Shown here: piece after piece, positions 1 through 8,058 of the stretch
How the letters are laid out: each line of letters begins with the position of its first letter
Numbering within the stretch: the first letter of the stretch is position 1
Assembly: GCF_021605415.1 (NCBI RefSeq)
Contig: NZ_WKEQ01000004.1
Coordinates: forward strand, 1-64,000
DNA: 64,000 bases
Direction: 5' to 3'
DNA from: Pseudomonas syringae
GTDB taxonomy: Bacteria > Pseudomonadota > Gammaproteobacteria > Pseudomonadales > Pseudomonadaceae
Made by a program: the position numbers and the translations under genes
The notes under the pieces: generated by a model
Seen by the model: only the letters and a program-made list of their open reading frames with translations
Told to the model about the DNA's origin: nothing
The model's database searches: none

Positions 1-609
1 CCCTACCACAACCCCATGCGCAGCGCGTCGGGCTATCGCCTCGGGAATTCCCGCCGCCACAGCCTGGTTAGTCAACGCCGTATACAGCAATGCAGGAAAC
101 GCAGGCCCAGTTCCGGAAAGTGCGCTCAAGTAATCGATGCAATCCTCGTTCGGCACTTCATCCGCCGCACCGACAGTTTCGAACAACCGCTGCACCGCAT
201 CACGATCCGACTGTTCAAGGATCCCGCCACTGAACCAAGGCGTATACGATTGCCGAATCTCCACAGCAGCATTAGGCATCGCCCGTACCACGTGCTCAGC
301 ACCTGTCGCCACGGTGATGGCCGACGCCGAAAGCCCAGCCACGAGCGAGATCAGAAGCTTGCCGCGAGCATCAATCCGCAATTCCCGAAACTGATCCGGC
401 CGAACCGACAGCACCACGATATCGCTGAGCTCGATCAACTCCTGGTTGTCGCTCAATAACCGCACATCCGTCCGCCAGGCGTCGCCACCCGAACGATTCG
501 ACACCAGCAACCGCCCCGCCGCAATCAATCCACTGTCGAGCGCCGCATCAGCAATCCCACGGCCCAACCAACCGGTGCCGCCAATGATTCCCAAGGTTTT
601 ATTGTTCAT
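1..609 (-). CDS. Pyrroline-5-carboxylate reductase-like protein (partial, 3' end outside window)
   Basis: The first 203 residues are in the window and the C-terminus runs off the left edge. The N-terminus begins MNNKTLGIIGGTGWLGRGIA, a Rossmann NAD(P)-binding glycine motif. It is followed by the family signatures VVLSVRPDQF, SLVAGLS, VVRAMPNAAVEI and SALSGTGPAF. ProC enzymes reduce 1-pyrroline-5-carboxylate to proline in the cytoplasm. Because the gene is paired with a TetR regulator rather than the usual housekeeping neighbours, it may be a paralogue acting on another imine, so no symbol is given. The ATG at 609 lies 11 bases inside the end of the upstream TetR gene, which indicates co-transcription and probably translational coupling. 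The family is clear; the substrate is inferred. Confidence 0.85.
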   Translation of the reverse strand, partial: MNNKTLGIIGGTGWLGRGIADAALDSGLIAAGRLLVSNRSGGDAWRTDVRLLSDNQELIELSDIVVLSVRPDQFRELRIDARGKLLISLVAGLSASAITVATGAEHVVRAMPNAAVEIRQSYTPWFSGGILEQSDRDAVQRLFETVGAADEVPNEDCIDYLSALSGTGPAFPALLYTALTNQAVAAGIPEAIARRAAHGVVVG

Positions 610-1306
610 CCGACGCAGGCTCCTCGAAGGTCTCCACCAAGGGCCCAAACACACCGGGCTCTTTTTCCGCATAACCAAACTTGCCAAAGAAGCGATCCAG
701 TTCCCGGCGCTTCGGTGCCTTGCCGGTGAATATGGTCACGTAATGCGGTATTCGACGAAAACGCACGACGATGTCTTCGGTGGTTTTCATGGTGATGTAG
801 CCGATCTGCGTGAGGTAGATCGTCCGCGCCCGGGCGTCCGCCGCGTCAATGTCATAGCCGAAACGCCGGAACATGCCGGACAGTGCACTGATCCGCGCGT
901 CGTCGGCGATGGCAATTTCCGCCGCGACTTCCGCCGACTGCAACGCCCAACTGCGCACCGCGAACTCGAACTGGGAGTCGAACAGTTCTGGATTCAGCCA
1001 GCATTCGAAAACATTAAGAATGCCTTCGCAGATGCTCTCCGAATAACTCTCGCACTGCGCGACCAGCCCGCCGCTGTTCATGTCCCGCCACTTGGTCAGC
1101 AATGCTGCCAGCAACTGCTCGCGATCTTCGTAGAACCAGTAAAAACTGGTGCGCGATAAGTTCAGCTGCTTGGCCAGTGGCATCACGCGTACGGCATCAA
1201 CACCGGACTCCTTGAGCGCCTCGTAAGCGGCGTCGAGCCAGACGTCGACAGAGCCTCGCCAGCCAGAGTCCTGAGCCTTGGTTTTTGTCTTTCCTGCCTG
1301 GGCCAT
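599..1306 (-). CDS. TetR/AcrR family transcriptional regulator
   Basis: A 235-residue one-component regulator. The N-terminal helix-turn-helix is at about residues 25-65 (ALKESGVDAVRVMPLAKQ, then LNLSRTSFYWFYEDREQLL), typical of TetR proteins. The remainder is a helical ligand-binding domain of unknown specificity. I chose the ATG at 1306 (MAQAGKTKTK). A longer frame to 1405 exists, but it would read through a palindromic region (1337-1387) that looks like the operator. The gene overlaps the downstream reductase-like gene by 11 bases, so the regulator and enzyme form one operon that is probably autorepressed. The inducer cannot be told from sequence. Confidence 0.85.
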   Translation of the reverse strand: MAQAGKTKTKAQDSGWRGSVDVWLDAAYEALKESGVDAVRVMPLAKQLNLSRTSFYWFYEDREQLLAALLTKWRDMNSGGLVAQCESYSESICEGILNVFECWLNPELFDSQFEFAVRSWALQSAEVAAEIAIADDARISALSGMFRRFGYDIDAADARARTIYLTQIGYITMKTTEDIVVRFRRIPHYVTIFTGKAPKRRELDRFFGKFGYAEKEPGVFGPLVETFEEPASDEQ

Positions 1307-1336
1307 TTTAAAACCTTCATGCGGTGCCGAGGCCCA

Positions 1337-1387
1337 ACTGTACACGCCCGGAACCATGACGTACATGTGCTGTACATCGGCGTACAG
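1337..1387. promoter_or_regulatory. Putative TetR operator region (GTACA palindromes)
   Basis: A perfect inverted repeat CTGTAC-N6-GTACAG lies at 1370-1387. Further GTACA-type copies are at 1338-1344 (CTGTACA) and 1361-1366 (GTACAT). The region sits 31-81 bases upstream of the chosen TetR start, where an autoregulatory operator is expected. The repeats are seen directly; TetR binding is inferred from position. Confidence 0.55.
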
Positions 1388-1482
1388 TTGAAAGACGCGG
1401 CCCACCCGTGCCCGGTCGAAAAAATCGAACTCCTCGCCGTCGCATCACCTCCAAAGCAATGAGCCAATGGAGGTAAGTACCC

Positions 1483-1713
1483 ATGAATGACGACAAACAC
1501 ACCGACCCGCAGACAACCCCGAACGCACCACCTACTGATGCTTCCGGCAAACCTGTGAATGTGGTCGAACGGGATCTACAGGATCCTGATGACAAAACTC
1601 GCGGCGTGGATGAAACCATCACGCCCTCTTCTACCCGAACCAAAGAGCAGGACGCCGAAGAACTTCAGCGCAAAGTCGACGAGATCGAGCGTAAGGTCGC
1701 TGATGGGAATTAA
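1483..1713 (+). CDS. Small hydrophilic conserved-type hypothetical protein
   Basis: A 76-residue protein rich in Asp, Glu, Thr and Pro. It has no signal peptide or membrane segment. Its C-terminal third is a charged, probably coiled-coil helix (EELQRKVDEIERKVADGN). A good ribosome-binding site (TGGAGGTAAG) precedes the ATG, and a hairpin terminator follows at 1735-1759, so it is probably expressed as a single-gene unit. I recognise no function. Small disordered proteins of this kind are common in Pseudomonas and some are stress-induced, but nothing here shows that. Confidence 0.65.
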   Translation: MNDDKHTDPQTTPNAPPTDASGKPVNVVERDLQDPDDKTRGVDETITPSSTRTKEQDAEELQRKVDEIERKVADGN

Positions 1714-1734
1714 GATGGCCGAATAAGCTCAGTC

Positions 1735-1759
1735 GGGCGCCTTGAGCGCCCTTCTATTT
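1735..1759 (+). terminator. Rho-independent terminator
   Basis: Stem GGGCGC / GCGCCC with a 5-base loop, followed by TTCTATTTA. It lies 20 bases after the stop of the small 76-residue gene and before the phosphodiesterase gene. Confidence 0.6.
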
Positions 1760-1840
1760 ATACGCCTCGGCTATCTCAGCTTTATGCGCGGGGTTGATAG
1801 CACGGTTATTACCGAACACGCTGGAGGGTAAATTCACCCC

Positions 1841-2299
1841 ATGAAAATCGGCATCATCTCCGACACCCACGGCCTGCTCCGCCCCGAAGCTATCGCCGCC
1901 CTGCAGGGCTGCGAGCAAATCATCCACGCAGGCGACATCGGCGCAGCGGAAATCCTTCAGCAACTGGCCACCATTGCCCCTGTCCATGCCGTACGTGGCA
2001 ACAACGATCTCGATGCAGCCTGGGCAAGCGATCTGCCGGACCGCCTGCGTCTGAATCTCAACGGTTGGCACGCATTGCTGGTGCATGACATGGCGGACGT
2101 CGCCGCCAATCTTGATGAAAACATCAATCTGGTCATCACCGGCCACTCGCACAAACCGTGCATCGAACGGCGTGACGAAGTTCTCTTCGTGAACCCGGGC
2201 AGCGCCGGTCGTCGGCGCTTCAAACTGCCGGTCACACTGGCGCTTCTTGATGTCCAGGCCGAGTCGCTCGAACCCCGCCTGATTCCCCTCCTGCCCTGA
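1841..2299 (+). CDS. YfcE/MJ0936-family metallophosphoesterase
   Basis: A 152-residue calcineurin-like phosphoesterase. The metal-binding motifs appear in order: SDTHG (residues 7-11), HAGDIG, GNND and GHSH, ending with the NPGS motif of the YfcE/MJ0936 group. Family members are small cytoplasmic Mn-dependent phosphodiesterases that act on artificial phosphodiesters; the physiological substrate is unknown. The length is normal for the family. A GGAGGG element sits about 13 bases upstream of the ATG, somewhat far but usable. The gene appears monocistronic, with a terminator upstream and a separate channel gene downstream. Confidence 0.85.
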   Translation: MKIGIISDTHGLLRPEAIAALQGCEQIIHAGDIGAAEILQQLATIAPVHAVRGNNDLDAAWASDLPDRLRLNLNGWHALLVHDMADVAANLDENINLVITGHSHKPCIERRDEVLFVNPGSAGRRRFKLPVTLALLDVQAESLEPRLIPLLP

Positions 2300-2380
2300 C
2301 TCAACTGAATCTTTTCCTCGATAACCGACGCAATCACCTAACCTCATACCCTGTGTGATCAACCAGAGTCGGGCACGCTC

Positions 2381-4765
2381 ATGTGCAACACATTGAAGTC
2401 GTTGTTTTTTATCGCGCTGACGCTGTTCTCAAGCGGCATGGCACTGTCAGCCGCCGAACAGACAGTCACACCCAATACCACCGCCGCCGCCCCGCTGCCC
2501 GGCGTCAGTCAAAGCGACCTGCAAAACCTGCAGCAACGCCTCGATGCCCTGAAACAGCAGATTTCGTCGGCCAACAATTACAGTCAACTCGAAGCCCCAC
2601 AGGATCGGGTGCAAACGTTCATTCTGGATGTCGATCAATTGTCCGCCGCGCTGTTGCCGCAGCAGGCTCAGTTGGCCGTGCAATTGGGCGTGCTGGGCGC
2701 GGCGCCGGTGGATGATGTCGCACCGGAGCAGGCGGATATCGCCGCACAAAGGGCCGCGCTGATCGAGCAGAAGACCAGAGTCGACACGGCCCTGAAGAAT
2801 CTGGCTCTATTGAAAGACAGCGCCGCTGAGCTGATCACGCAAATCGCCGGCATTCGTCGCAGCCTGCTGGAGAGCGAACTGACTCTGCGCACTCACAGCA
2901 TTTTGAGCCCGGGATTCTGGCTGCCATTGCTTGGTCCATCGCCGGACGACCGTCAGCGGGTGAACACTTTTTTCGATCAAGTGGCCGACAGCGCAGCGGT
3001 GGTCTGGCAGCCCGGGCAGCGGTTATACACGAGCGTATTGATCGTGCTGGCGTTGATTGTCTGGACGCTCGGTCGAAGGCTCGCCGACCGCTGGATGTCC
3101 TGGTTGTGCATTCACCGAATGCCCGAAGGACGGCTGCGGCGCAGTTCGCTGGCGTGCGCGTCGGCGCTGTCCACCATCGTGACCACCGGCATTGCGCTGC
3201 AATTGTTGTTTTATGCCTGCACCCGCTATTCACCGTTGACACCGACACTGGCGACCTTTTCCGAAGAGTTCGAAAAAGTAGTCTACGCCTGCGTCATGGT
3301 CACCGCGTTGAGTCGTGCATTGTTGTCGACTGAACATCCGTCCTGGCGCTTGCCGGCGATTGCCGATCCGGTGGCGCTGACGCTCAAGCCTTTCGGTCGG
3401 ATCCTTGCTGCCACGTTGCTGGTGCTGGTGACGGCGGTGCAAGTCATCAACGCCGCCGGCATGAGCAGCCAGATCGTCATCGCCGGGCGGGGCGTAGTCG
3501 CGCTGGCAGTGTTTTGCATCATTGCGACGCTGCTGTTGCGTACCGGCAAAGTTCGAAAAGCGTTGGCGGCAGGCGATGCCACACCGGCGGCAGGCAGTAC
3601 CTTCGCCGGCATTTTGTACACCGTCGCCAGCGTCGCGATGCTGGTGTCGTTGATCGCGCTGCTGACCGGTTATGTGTCGCTGGCCCGATTCGTCACTTAC
3701 GAACTGGTGTGGGCGTTCATTGTGCTGTCCGGGTTTTACCTGCTGATCCAATTGCTCAAAGACGCTTGCGAATACCTGTTCTCGCCCCGGTATTCCAGCG
3801 GCAAGGCTCTGAAACAACTGTTGGGCATGAGTGACCGCCGGCTGGAACAAGCAGAAACATTGCTGTCCGGCGCCGGTCGTGCCGGGTTGATTTTGCTGTC
3901 GGTGGTCACGCTGTTTGTCGGCGGCATTGGCACGACGCTCGGGCAACTGGTCAGCAACATCCTCACGACCCTCGGCGGCGCGGGTCTGCGAAAATTCAAC
4001 ATCGTTCCCGGGCATTTGCTCAACGCCATGCTCGCGCTGCTAATCGGCATCTACCTGATTCGCGCCCTGCGCCGCTGGCTCGATAACGAGTTTCTGCCCA
4101 AGACCGACATGGATCCGGGCATGTGTGCCTCGCTCAGTACGCTGTTTGCCAACATCGGTTATGCGGCGGTCATTCTGCTGACGCTGTCCTCGCTGGGCGT
4201 GCGCTGGACGAATCTGGCGTGGATCGTCAGCGCGTTGTCCGTGGGCATTGGTTTCGGCTTGCAGGAAATCGTCAAGAACTTTGTCTCCGGGCTGATCCTG
4301 CTCACCGAGCGCCCGGTCAAAGTCGGCGACCTCATCAGCATCAGCGGCGTCGAGGGCGACATCCGACGCATCAACGTGCGCGCTACGGAGATCCAGCTCG
4401 CTGACCGCTCGATCGTCATCGTGCCCAATTCGCAATTGATCTCGCAAAACCTGCGTAACGTCACCCTTGGCGGCACTGCCCAGGGCGTCGCGACCCTCGA
4501 ACTGGTATTCCCGCTGGACATCGACCCTGAAGAAGTGAAAAACCTGCTGTACGACACGTATCAGGAGCACGAAACCATTCTCGAAAAACCGGCGCCGTTC
4601 GTGCGTTTCAGCAAACTCAGCCCCGATGGCATCACCCTCACGGTGACCGGTTACGTCGCCAGCCCGAGGATCGTGGGCACGACGAAAAGCGATTTGCTGT
4701 TCGAGATTCTCAAACGGTTGGGCGCGGCGGGGATTGAACTGGCGAAAGCGCCGACGGCGGTTTGA
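2381..4765 (+). CDS. MscS-family mechanosensitive channel (DUF3772 type)
   Basis: A 794-residue inner-membrane protein. A signal peptide (FFIALTLFSSGMALSAAEQ) leads into a periplasmic coiled-coil region at about residues 45-180, with many Gln and Leu, matching the DUF3772 domain of large MscS homologues. Several membrane segments follow. The conserved MscS core, VGIGFGLQEIVKNFVSGLIL, lies at about residues 620-640, before the beta domain (RPVKVGDLISISGVEGDI). Such channels open on membrane tension and release osmolytes during hypo-osmotic shock. It is longer than MscS (about 290 residues) and shorter than MscK. It sits alone, followed by a repeat-rich spacer. Confidence 0.88.
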   Translation: MCNTLKSLFFIALTLFSSGMALSAAEQTVTPNTTAAAPLPGVSQSDLQNLQQRLDALKQQISSANNYSQLEAPQDRVQTFILDVDQLSAALLPQQAQLAVQLGVLGAAPVDDVAPEQADIAAQRAALIEQKTRVDTALKNLALLKDSAAELITQIAGIRRSLLESELTLRTHSILSPGFWLPLLGPSPDDRQRVNTFFDQVADSAAVVWQPGQRLYTSVLIVLALIVWTLGRRLADRWMSWLCIHRMPEGRLRRSSLACASALSTIVTTGIALQLLFYACTRYSPLTPTLATFSEEFEKVVYACVMVTALSRALLSTEHPSWRLPAIADPVALTLKPFGRILAATLLVLVTAVQVINAAGMSSQIVIAGRGVVALAVFCIIATLLLRTGKVRKALAAGDATPAAGSTFAGILYTVASVAMLVSLIALLTGYVSLARFVTYELVWAFIVLSGFYLLIQLLKDACEYLFSPRYSSGKALKQLLGMSDRRLEQAETLLSGAGRAGLILLSVVTLFVGGIGTTLGQLVSNILTTLGGAGLRKFNIVPGHLLNAMLALLIGIYLIRALRRWLDNEFLPKTDMDPGMCASLSTLFANIGYAAVILLTLSSLGVRWTNLAWIVSALSVGIGFGLQEIVKNFVSGLILLTERPVKVGDLISISGVEGDIRRINVRATEIQLADRSIVIVPNSQLISQNLRNVTLGGTAQGVATLELVFPLDIDPEEVKNLLYDTYQEHETILEKPAPFVRFSKLSPDGITLTVTGYVASPRIVGTTKSDLLFEILKRLGAAGIELAKAPTAV

Positions 4766-4946
4766 AGATCAAAAGATCAAAAGATCGCAGCCTTCGGCAG
4801 CTCCAAAAAGTTCGGTGGCGTGTACCGATTCTCCACTTTCACCGCAGATCCCTGTGGGAGCTGACTTGCCAGCGAAGGCAGAAGCACAGCCAACATCTTC
4901 ATCGCCTGAACCGGCGTCTTCGCGAGCAGGCTCGCTCCTACCGTGT
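4766..4946. repeat. REP-like intergenic repeats
   Basis: The spacer after the channel gene carries pieces of three common Pseudomonas palindromic repeats: GATCGCAGCCTTCGGCAGCTCC near 4784-4805 (preceded by a tandem AAAAGATC), GTGGGAGCTGACTTGCCAGCG near 4854-4874, and GCGAGCAGGCTCGCTCCTACC at 4921-4941. No gene is evident. The rest of the 358-base gap (4947-5124) leads to the sco gene and holds a possible -10 (TATCAT near 5051) but nothing firm. Confidence 0.7.
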
Positions 4947-5124
4947 TCTGCGATGACCCGGAATATCCGACACATCACCCCTGGTCACTTCCCCTTACAC
5001 CTTTTATCGACCTGCGACACCCTGTCAGCCGGTACGGTCGTCCGGTTTGGTATCATGCGCCGCTTTTACGGTTAACCCGTCCGCCCGTCCTCTCGACCGG
5101 CGGGCCAGTAATGGGCGGTATTAG

Positions 5125-5730
5125 ATGACGGCTTTGTTGACTCGCCGCAAGGTGCTTGCGGGAATGGGCGTGCTGGGGCTTGGCCTGCTCGCTGGTTGCG
5201 ACACACGTGGCCAACTGTCGTACAAATACGGCAAGGATCTGAGCGACAAGATCATGGGCCGTACCTTCAGGTTGAAGAACACCGACGGCGAGGAAATGAC
5301 CCTGTCGAGCTTTCGCGGGATGATGCCGATGGTGTTTTTCGGCTTCACCCAGTGTCCCGCCGTTTGCCCGACCACCCTCGCCCGCGCGGCGCAGTGCAAG
5401 AAGCTGATGGGCAAGGACGGCGACCGCTTGCAGGTGATTTTCATCACGCTGGATCCGGAACGCGACACGCCTGAAATCCTCGACACCTACGTCAAAACCT
5501 TCGATCCGACGTTTGTCGCGCTGTACGGCACGCTGGAAGAAACCGCGGCCACGGCCAAGGAATTCGACGTGTTCTACGAGAAGGTTCCCGCCGGCGACAC
5601 TTATACCCTGTCGCACACCGCCACCAGTTATGTCTACGACTCCCGGGGCACCTTGCGCCTGGGCCTGTCCCAATCGCTTTCGGCACAAGAGTGCACGGAA
5701 GATTTGCTGACCGTCATGGAGGTTTGCTGA
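5125..5730 (+). CDS. SCO1/SenC/PrrC family copper-binding lipoprotein
   Basis: A 201-residue thioredoxin-fold copper chaperone. It starts with a short signal sequence ending in a lipobox (LLAGC, lipidated Cys25). The copper-binding CxxxC is Cys77/Cys81 (TQCPAVCPTT) and the third ligand is His164 (SHTATSY). Sco proteins deliver copper to, or reduce, the CuA site of cytochrome c oxidase on the periplasmic side of the inner membrane. The stop codon overlaps the start of the PCuAC gene by one base (TGATG), so the two copper-delivery proteins are co-translated. Confidence 0.92.
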   Translation: MTALLTRRKVLAGMGVLGLGLLAGCDTRGQLSYKYGKDLSDKIMGRTFRLKNTDGEEMTLSSFRGMMPMVFFGFTQCPAVCPTTLARAAQCKKLMGKDGDRLQVIFITLDPERDTPEILDTYVKTFDPTFVALYGTLEETAATAKEFDVFYEKVPAGDTYTLSHTATSYVYDSRGTLRLGLSQSLSAQECTEDLLTVMEVC

Positions 5731-6209
5731 TGCACCCCGTTCTGAACAACATCAAACGCGCTGTACTGGGTCTGTCCCTGCTGGGTCTGGCGTTCCAGGC
5801 AGCGGCGGCGACGACAGTAGACGACGCCTGGGTTCGCGCGACCGTGCCGAGCCAGTCGGCGACCGGCGCGTTTATGACAGTCACTGCCGAAACGGACAGC
5901 CAGTTGCTCAGCGTGGCCTCGCCCGTGGCCAAAGACGTGCAGATCCACGAAATGACCATGAAAAACGACGTCATGAGCATGGGCCCGGTGAAGTCGGTCG
6001 CGTTGCCGGCCGGCAAAACCGTCAACTTCGATCCGAGCGGTTATCACGTCATGTTGATGGGCCTGACCGGCCAGGTGAAGGAAGGCGACACCGTGCCGCT
6101 GATCCTCACCGTTGAAAACGCCAAGGGTGAAAAAGAAACGATCCAAGTGAAGGCGCCGGTCAAGGCACTGAACAACATGGCGGAACACGATCACAGCAAA
6201 ATGCATTGA
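5730..6209 (+). CDS. Periplasmic copper chaperone PCu(A)C
   Basis: A 159-residue secreted protein whose signal peptide ends near AFQAAAA (residues 21-27). The PCuAC copper motif is visible as His73-x-Met75, then Met82/Met84, then His106-x-Met108 (YHVMLMG). The tail MAEHDHSKMH adds further potential ligands. The protein carries Cu(I) and inserts it into cytochrome oxidase together with Sco, which is encoded immediately upstream with a one-base overlap. I chose the ATG at 5730 because it has GGAGG 7 bases upstream and starts the signal peptide directly. A terminator follows. Confidence 0.9.
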   Translation: MHPVLNNIKRAVLGLSLLGLAFQAAAATTVDDAWVRATVPSQSATGAFMTVTAETDSQLLSVASPVAKDVQIHEMTMKNDVMSMGPVKSVALPAGKTVNFDPSGYHVMLMGLTGQVKEGDTVPLILTVENAKGEKETIQVKAPVKALNNMAEHDHSKMH

Positions 6210-6235
6210 TCGTCTGCGCCAACGGCGTCAACCCG

Positions 6236-6274
6236 AACGGGGCGGCATGATCGACGATCAGGCCGCCCCGTTTG
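6236..6274 (+). terminator. Rho-independent terminator after sco/PCuAC
   Basis: An 11-bp perfect stem AACGGGGCGGC (6236-6246) / GCCGCCCCGTT (6262-6272) with a 15-base loop and a short T tract, 27 bases after the PCuAC stop. Confidence 0.75.
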
Positions 6275-6356
6275 CGTTCAATCAACTCCCTTCCCCGCCT
6301 TGTAACCAAACGCGCCTGTAACGGTTCAAGGTACCGATCAGAGGTACGGCACAGCG

Positions 6357-6389
6357 ATTGCTAGCCAACAAATAACAATCGCTAGCAAT
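6357..6389. promoter_or_regulatory. Tandem 12-bp palindromes, putative GntR operator (left end of cluster)
   Basis: Two copies of a 12-bp palindrome, ATTGCTAGCCAA (6357-6368) and ATCGCTAGCAAT (6378-6389), are spaced 21 bases centre to centre, about two helical turns. They lie 17-49 bases upstream of the gamma-glutamyltransferase-like gene. Two more near-identical copies lie before the transporter operon at the other end of the cluster. The GntR/FCD regulator encoded inside the cluster is the natural candidate to bind; binding is inferred. Confidence 0.65.
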
Positions 6390-6405
6390 AAAGGACTGAA
6401 CACCC

Positions 6406-7977
6406 ATGATGGCCGAATCCCGCCGTGGCGTTATTTGCTCTCCTCACCCCGAAGCCAGCGCCGCCGGCCTGCGAATTCTCGACGAGGGCGGCAGCGCCAT
6501 CGATGCGATGCTCGCGGCCAGCGCCGTGTTGGGCGTGGTGTATCCGCACATGACCGGCCTGGGCGGCGATGCCCTGTGGTTGCTGCATGATGGACGCGTG
6601 CGCACCATCATGGGGATCGGCCAGGCCGGGCAACGCTTGCCGGGCAGCGGTCGCATCGATTTGCGCGGGCCCGGCAGCGTGGCGACCGCCGCCGGTGCAC
6701 TGGCCAGTTGGCGCACGGCCCAAGGCATCAGCGCCGCTGAATGGGGTTCGCGCATGAGCTGGCGTGAACTGCTTGCCGATGCCGCCCACATCGCCCGCGC
6801 GGGTGCGCCGGTGTCGACTTCGCAACTGTTCTGGCAAAGCCATCGCGAAGCGTTGATCGAGACCCTTCCCGACCTTCATTCACTGTGCAAGACCGAAGGC
6901 CGCTGGCTGCGCGAAGGCGATGTGCTGCGCCAACCGCAACTGGCCGACACCCTCGACCAACTCGCCCGGCGAGGCATTGACGACTTTTATCAAGGTGAAC
7001 TGGCTGAGGCCTTCGCCGAACACTTCCAGCGCCTGGACTGCGGCCTGACGCTGGCGGATCTGCAAGCCACCCGCGCCGATGAAGTTGCGCCGCTGTCGAT
7101 CCGCTATCGCCAGGGTCGACTGTTCAACATCGCCCCGCCCTGCCAGGGTCTTTACACCCTGCAAGCGATGCTCGCGCTCGGCGAGACGAATCTGGCAGCG
7201 TGCGGCAACGGCAGCGTCGCCTATTACCACCACCTGGTCGAAGCGATCAAACAAGGCCTGTTGCGACGCAACGCCGAACTCCACGACCCGCGCCGCTCGG
7301 GCTGGGATTGCAACGCCAGCCTCAGTGCCGAGTTCGCGGCCGAGTACGCCGCTTACATCAACCCAGAACAGGCGCACCCGTGGAATGAAGTCGGTCGCCC
7401 GGCCGACACCGCATGGATGGCCGCCACCGACGTCGAGGGCCGCACCGCGTGCCTGATCCAGAGTCTGTTCCACGATTTCGGCTCCGGCGTGGTCATGGGC
7501 GATACCGGCGTGTTGTGGCAAAACCGCGCAGCCGGTTTCAGTGCCATACCCGACCATCCCAACGCGTGGGCGCCGGGTGCGCGACCGGCGCATACCCTCA
7601 ATCCGTCGTGCTACCTCGCCGATGACGGCCGCCAGTTGTTTTTCGGTACCCAGGGCGGCGATGGCCAACCGCAGACGCAACTGGTGCTGGCGACCCAACT
7701 GATCGACTTCGCCCGTCCCATCGACGAAGCTCTGTCCACGCCGCGTTTCCTGCTCGGCCGCAGTTTTTTCGACGGCACCGACAATCTCAAGCTCGAAGCT
7801 GATGTCGGCGAGGCGGTCATCAACGGTCTCGCCACGCTCGGCCACGGCGTGGAAACCATTGCGCCGCTCAATGCTTACACCGGTCAGGCCGGGATCATCG
7901 CCGTGCAACCGGACGGCATCCGCCAGGCAATGCATGACCCGCGAGGCCAGGGTTGCGCCCTCGGCCAGCACGGCTGA
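6406..7977 (+). CDS. Gamma-glutamyltransferase family protein (cytoplasmic Ntn-hydrolase)
   Basis: 523 residues. The N-terminus has the GGT-type pattern CSPHPEASAAGLRILDEGGS with MTGLGGDALWLL. The predicted autoprocessing Thr nucleophile is Thr335 in ADTAWMAATD, followed by FGSG and, near the C-terminus, GGDGQPQTQLVL. Family enzymes cleave gamma-glutamyl amides or related acyl amides after self-cleavage into two subunits. Unlike secreted GGT it has no signal peptide, so it should act in the cytoplasm on an imported compound. It is followed by its probable regulator gene and shares an operator-like palindrome with the neighbouring Liv-type transporter. The substrate is unknown; glutathione itself is not implied. 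Confidence 0.82.
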   Translation: MMAESRRGVICSPHPEASAAGLRILDEGGSAIDAMLAASAVLGVVYPHMTGLGGDALWLLHDGRVRTIMGIGQAGQRLPGSGRIDLRGPGSVATAAGALASWRTAQGISAAEWGSRMSWRELLADAAHIARAGAPVSTSQLFWQSHREALIETLPDLHSLCKTEGRWLREGDVLRQPQLADTLDQLARRGIDDFYQGELAEAFAEHFQRLDCGLTLADLQATRADEVAPLSIRYRQGRLFNIAPPCQGLYTLQAMLALGETNLAACGNGSVAYYHHLVEAIKQGLLRRNAELHDPRRSGWDCNASLSAEFAAEYAAYINPEQAHPWNEVGRPADTAWMAATDVEGRTACLIQSLFHDFGSGVVMGDTGVLWQNRAAGFSAIPDHPNAWAPGARPAHTLNPSCYLADDGRQLFFGTQGGDGQPQTQLVLATQLIDFARPIDEALSTPRFLLGRSFFDGTDNLKLEADVGEAVINGLATLGHGVETIAPLNAYTGQAGIIAVQPDGIRQAMHDPRGQGCALGQHG

Positions 7978-8058
7978 TCACGACGTTTGCCGGGCGACCG
8001 GCACTGGCGGATAATGCCCGCCGCACCCGCCTGCCGCGTCGCCGCCATAGAGGAACCG

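Noticed and set aside
5041..5060. A promoter for the sco gene with -10 TATCAT
   Set aside because: No convincing -35 at proper spacing, so it is mentioned but not annotated.
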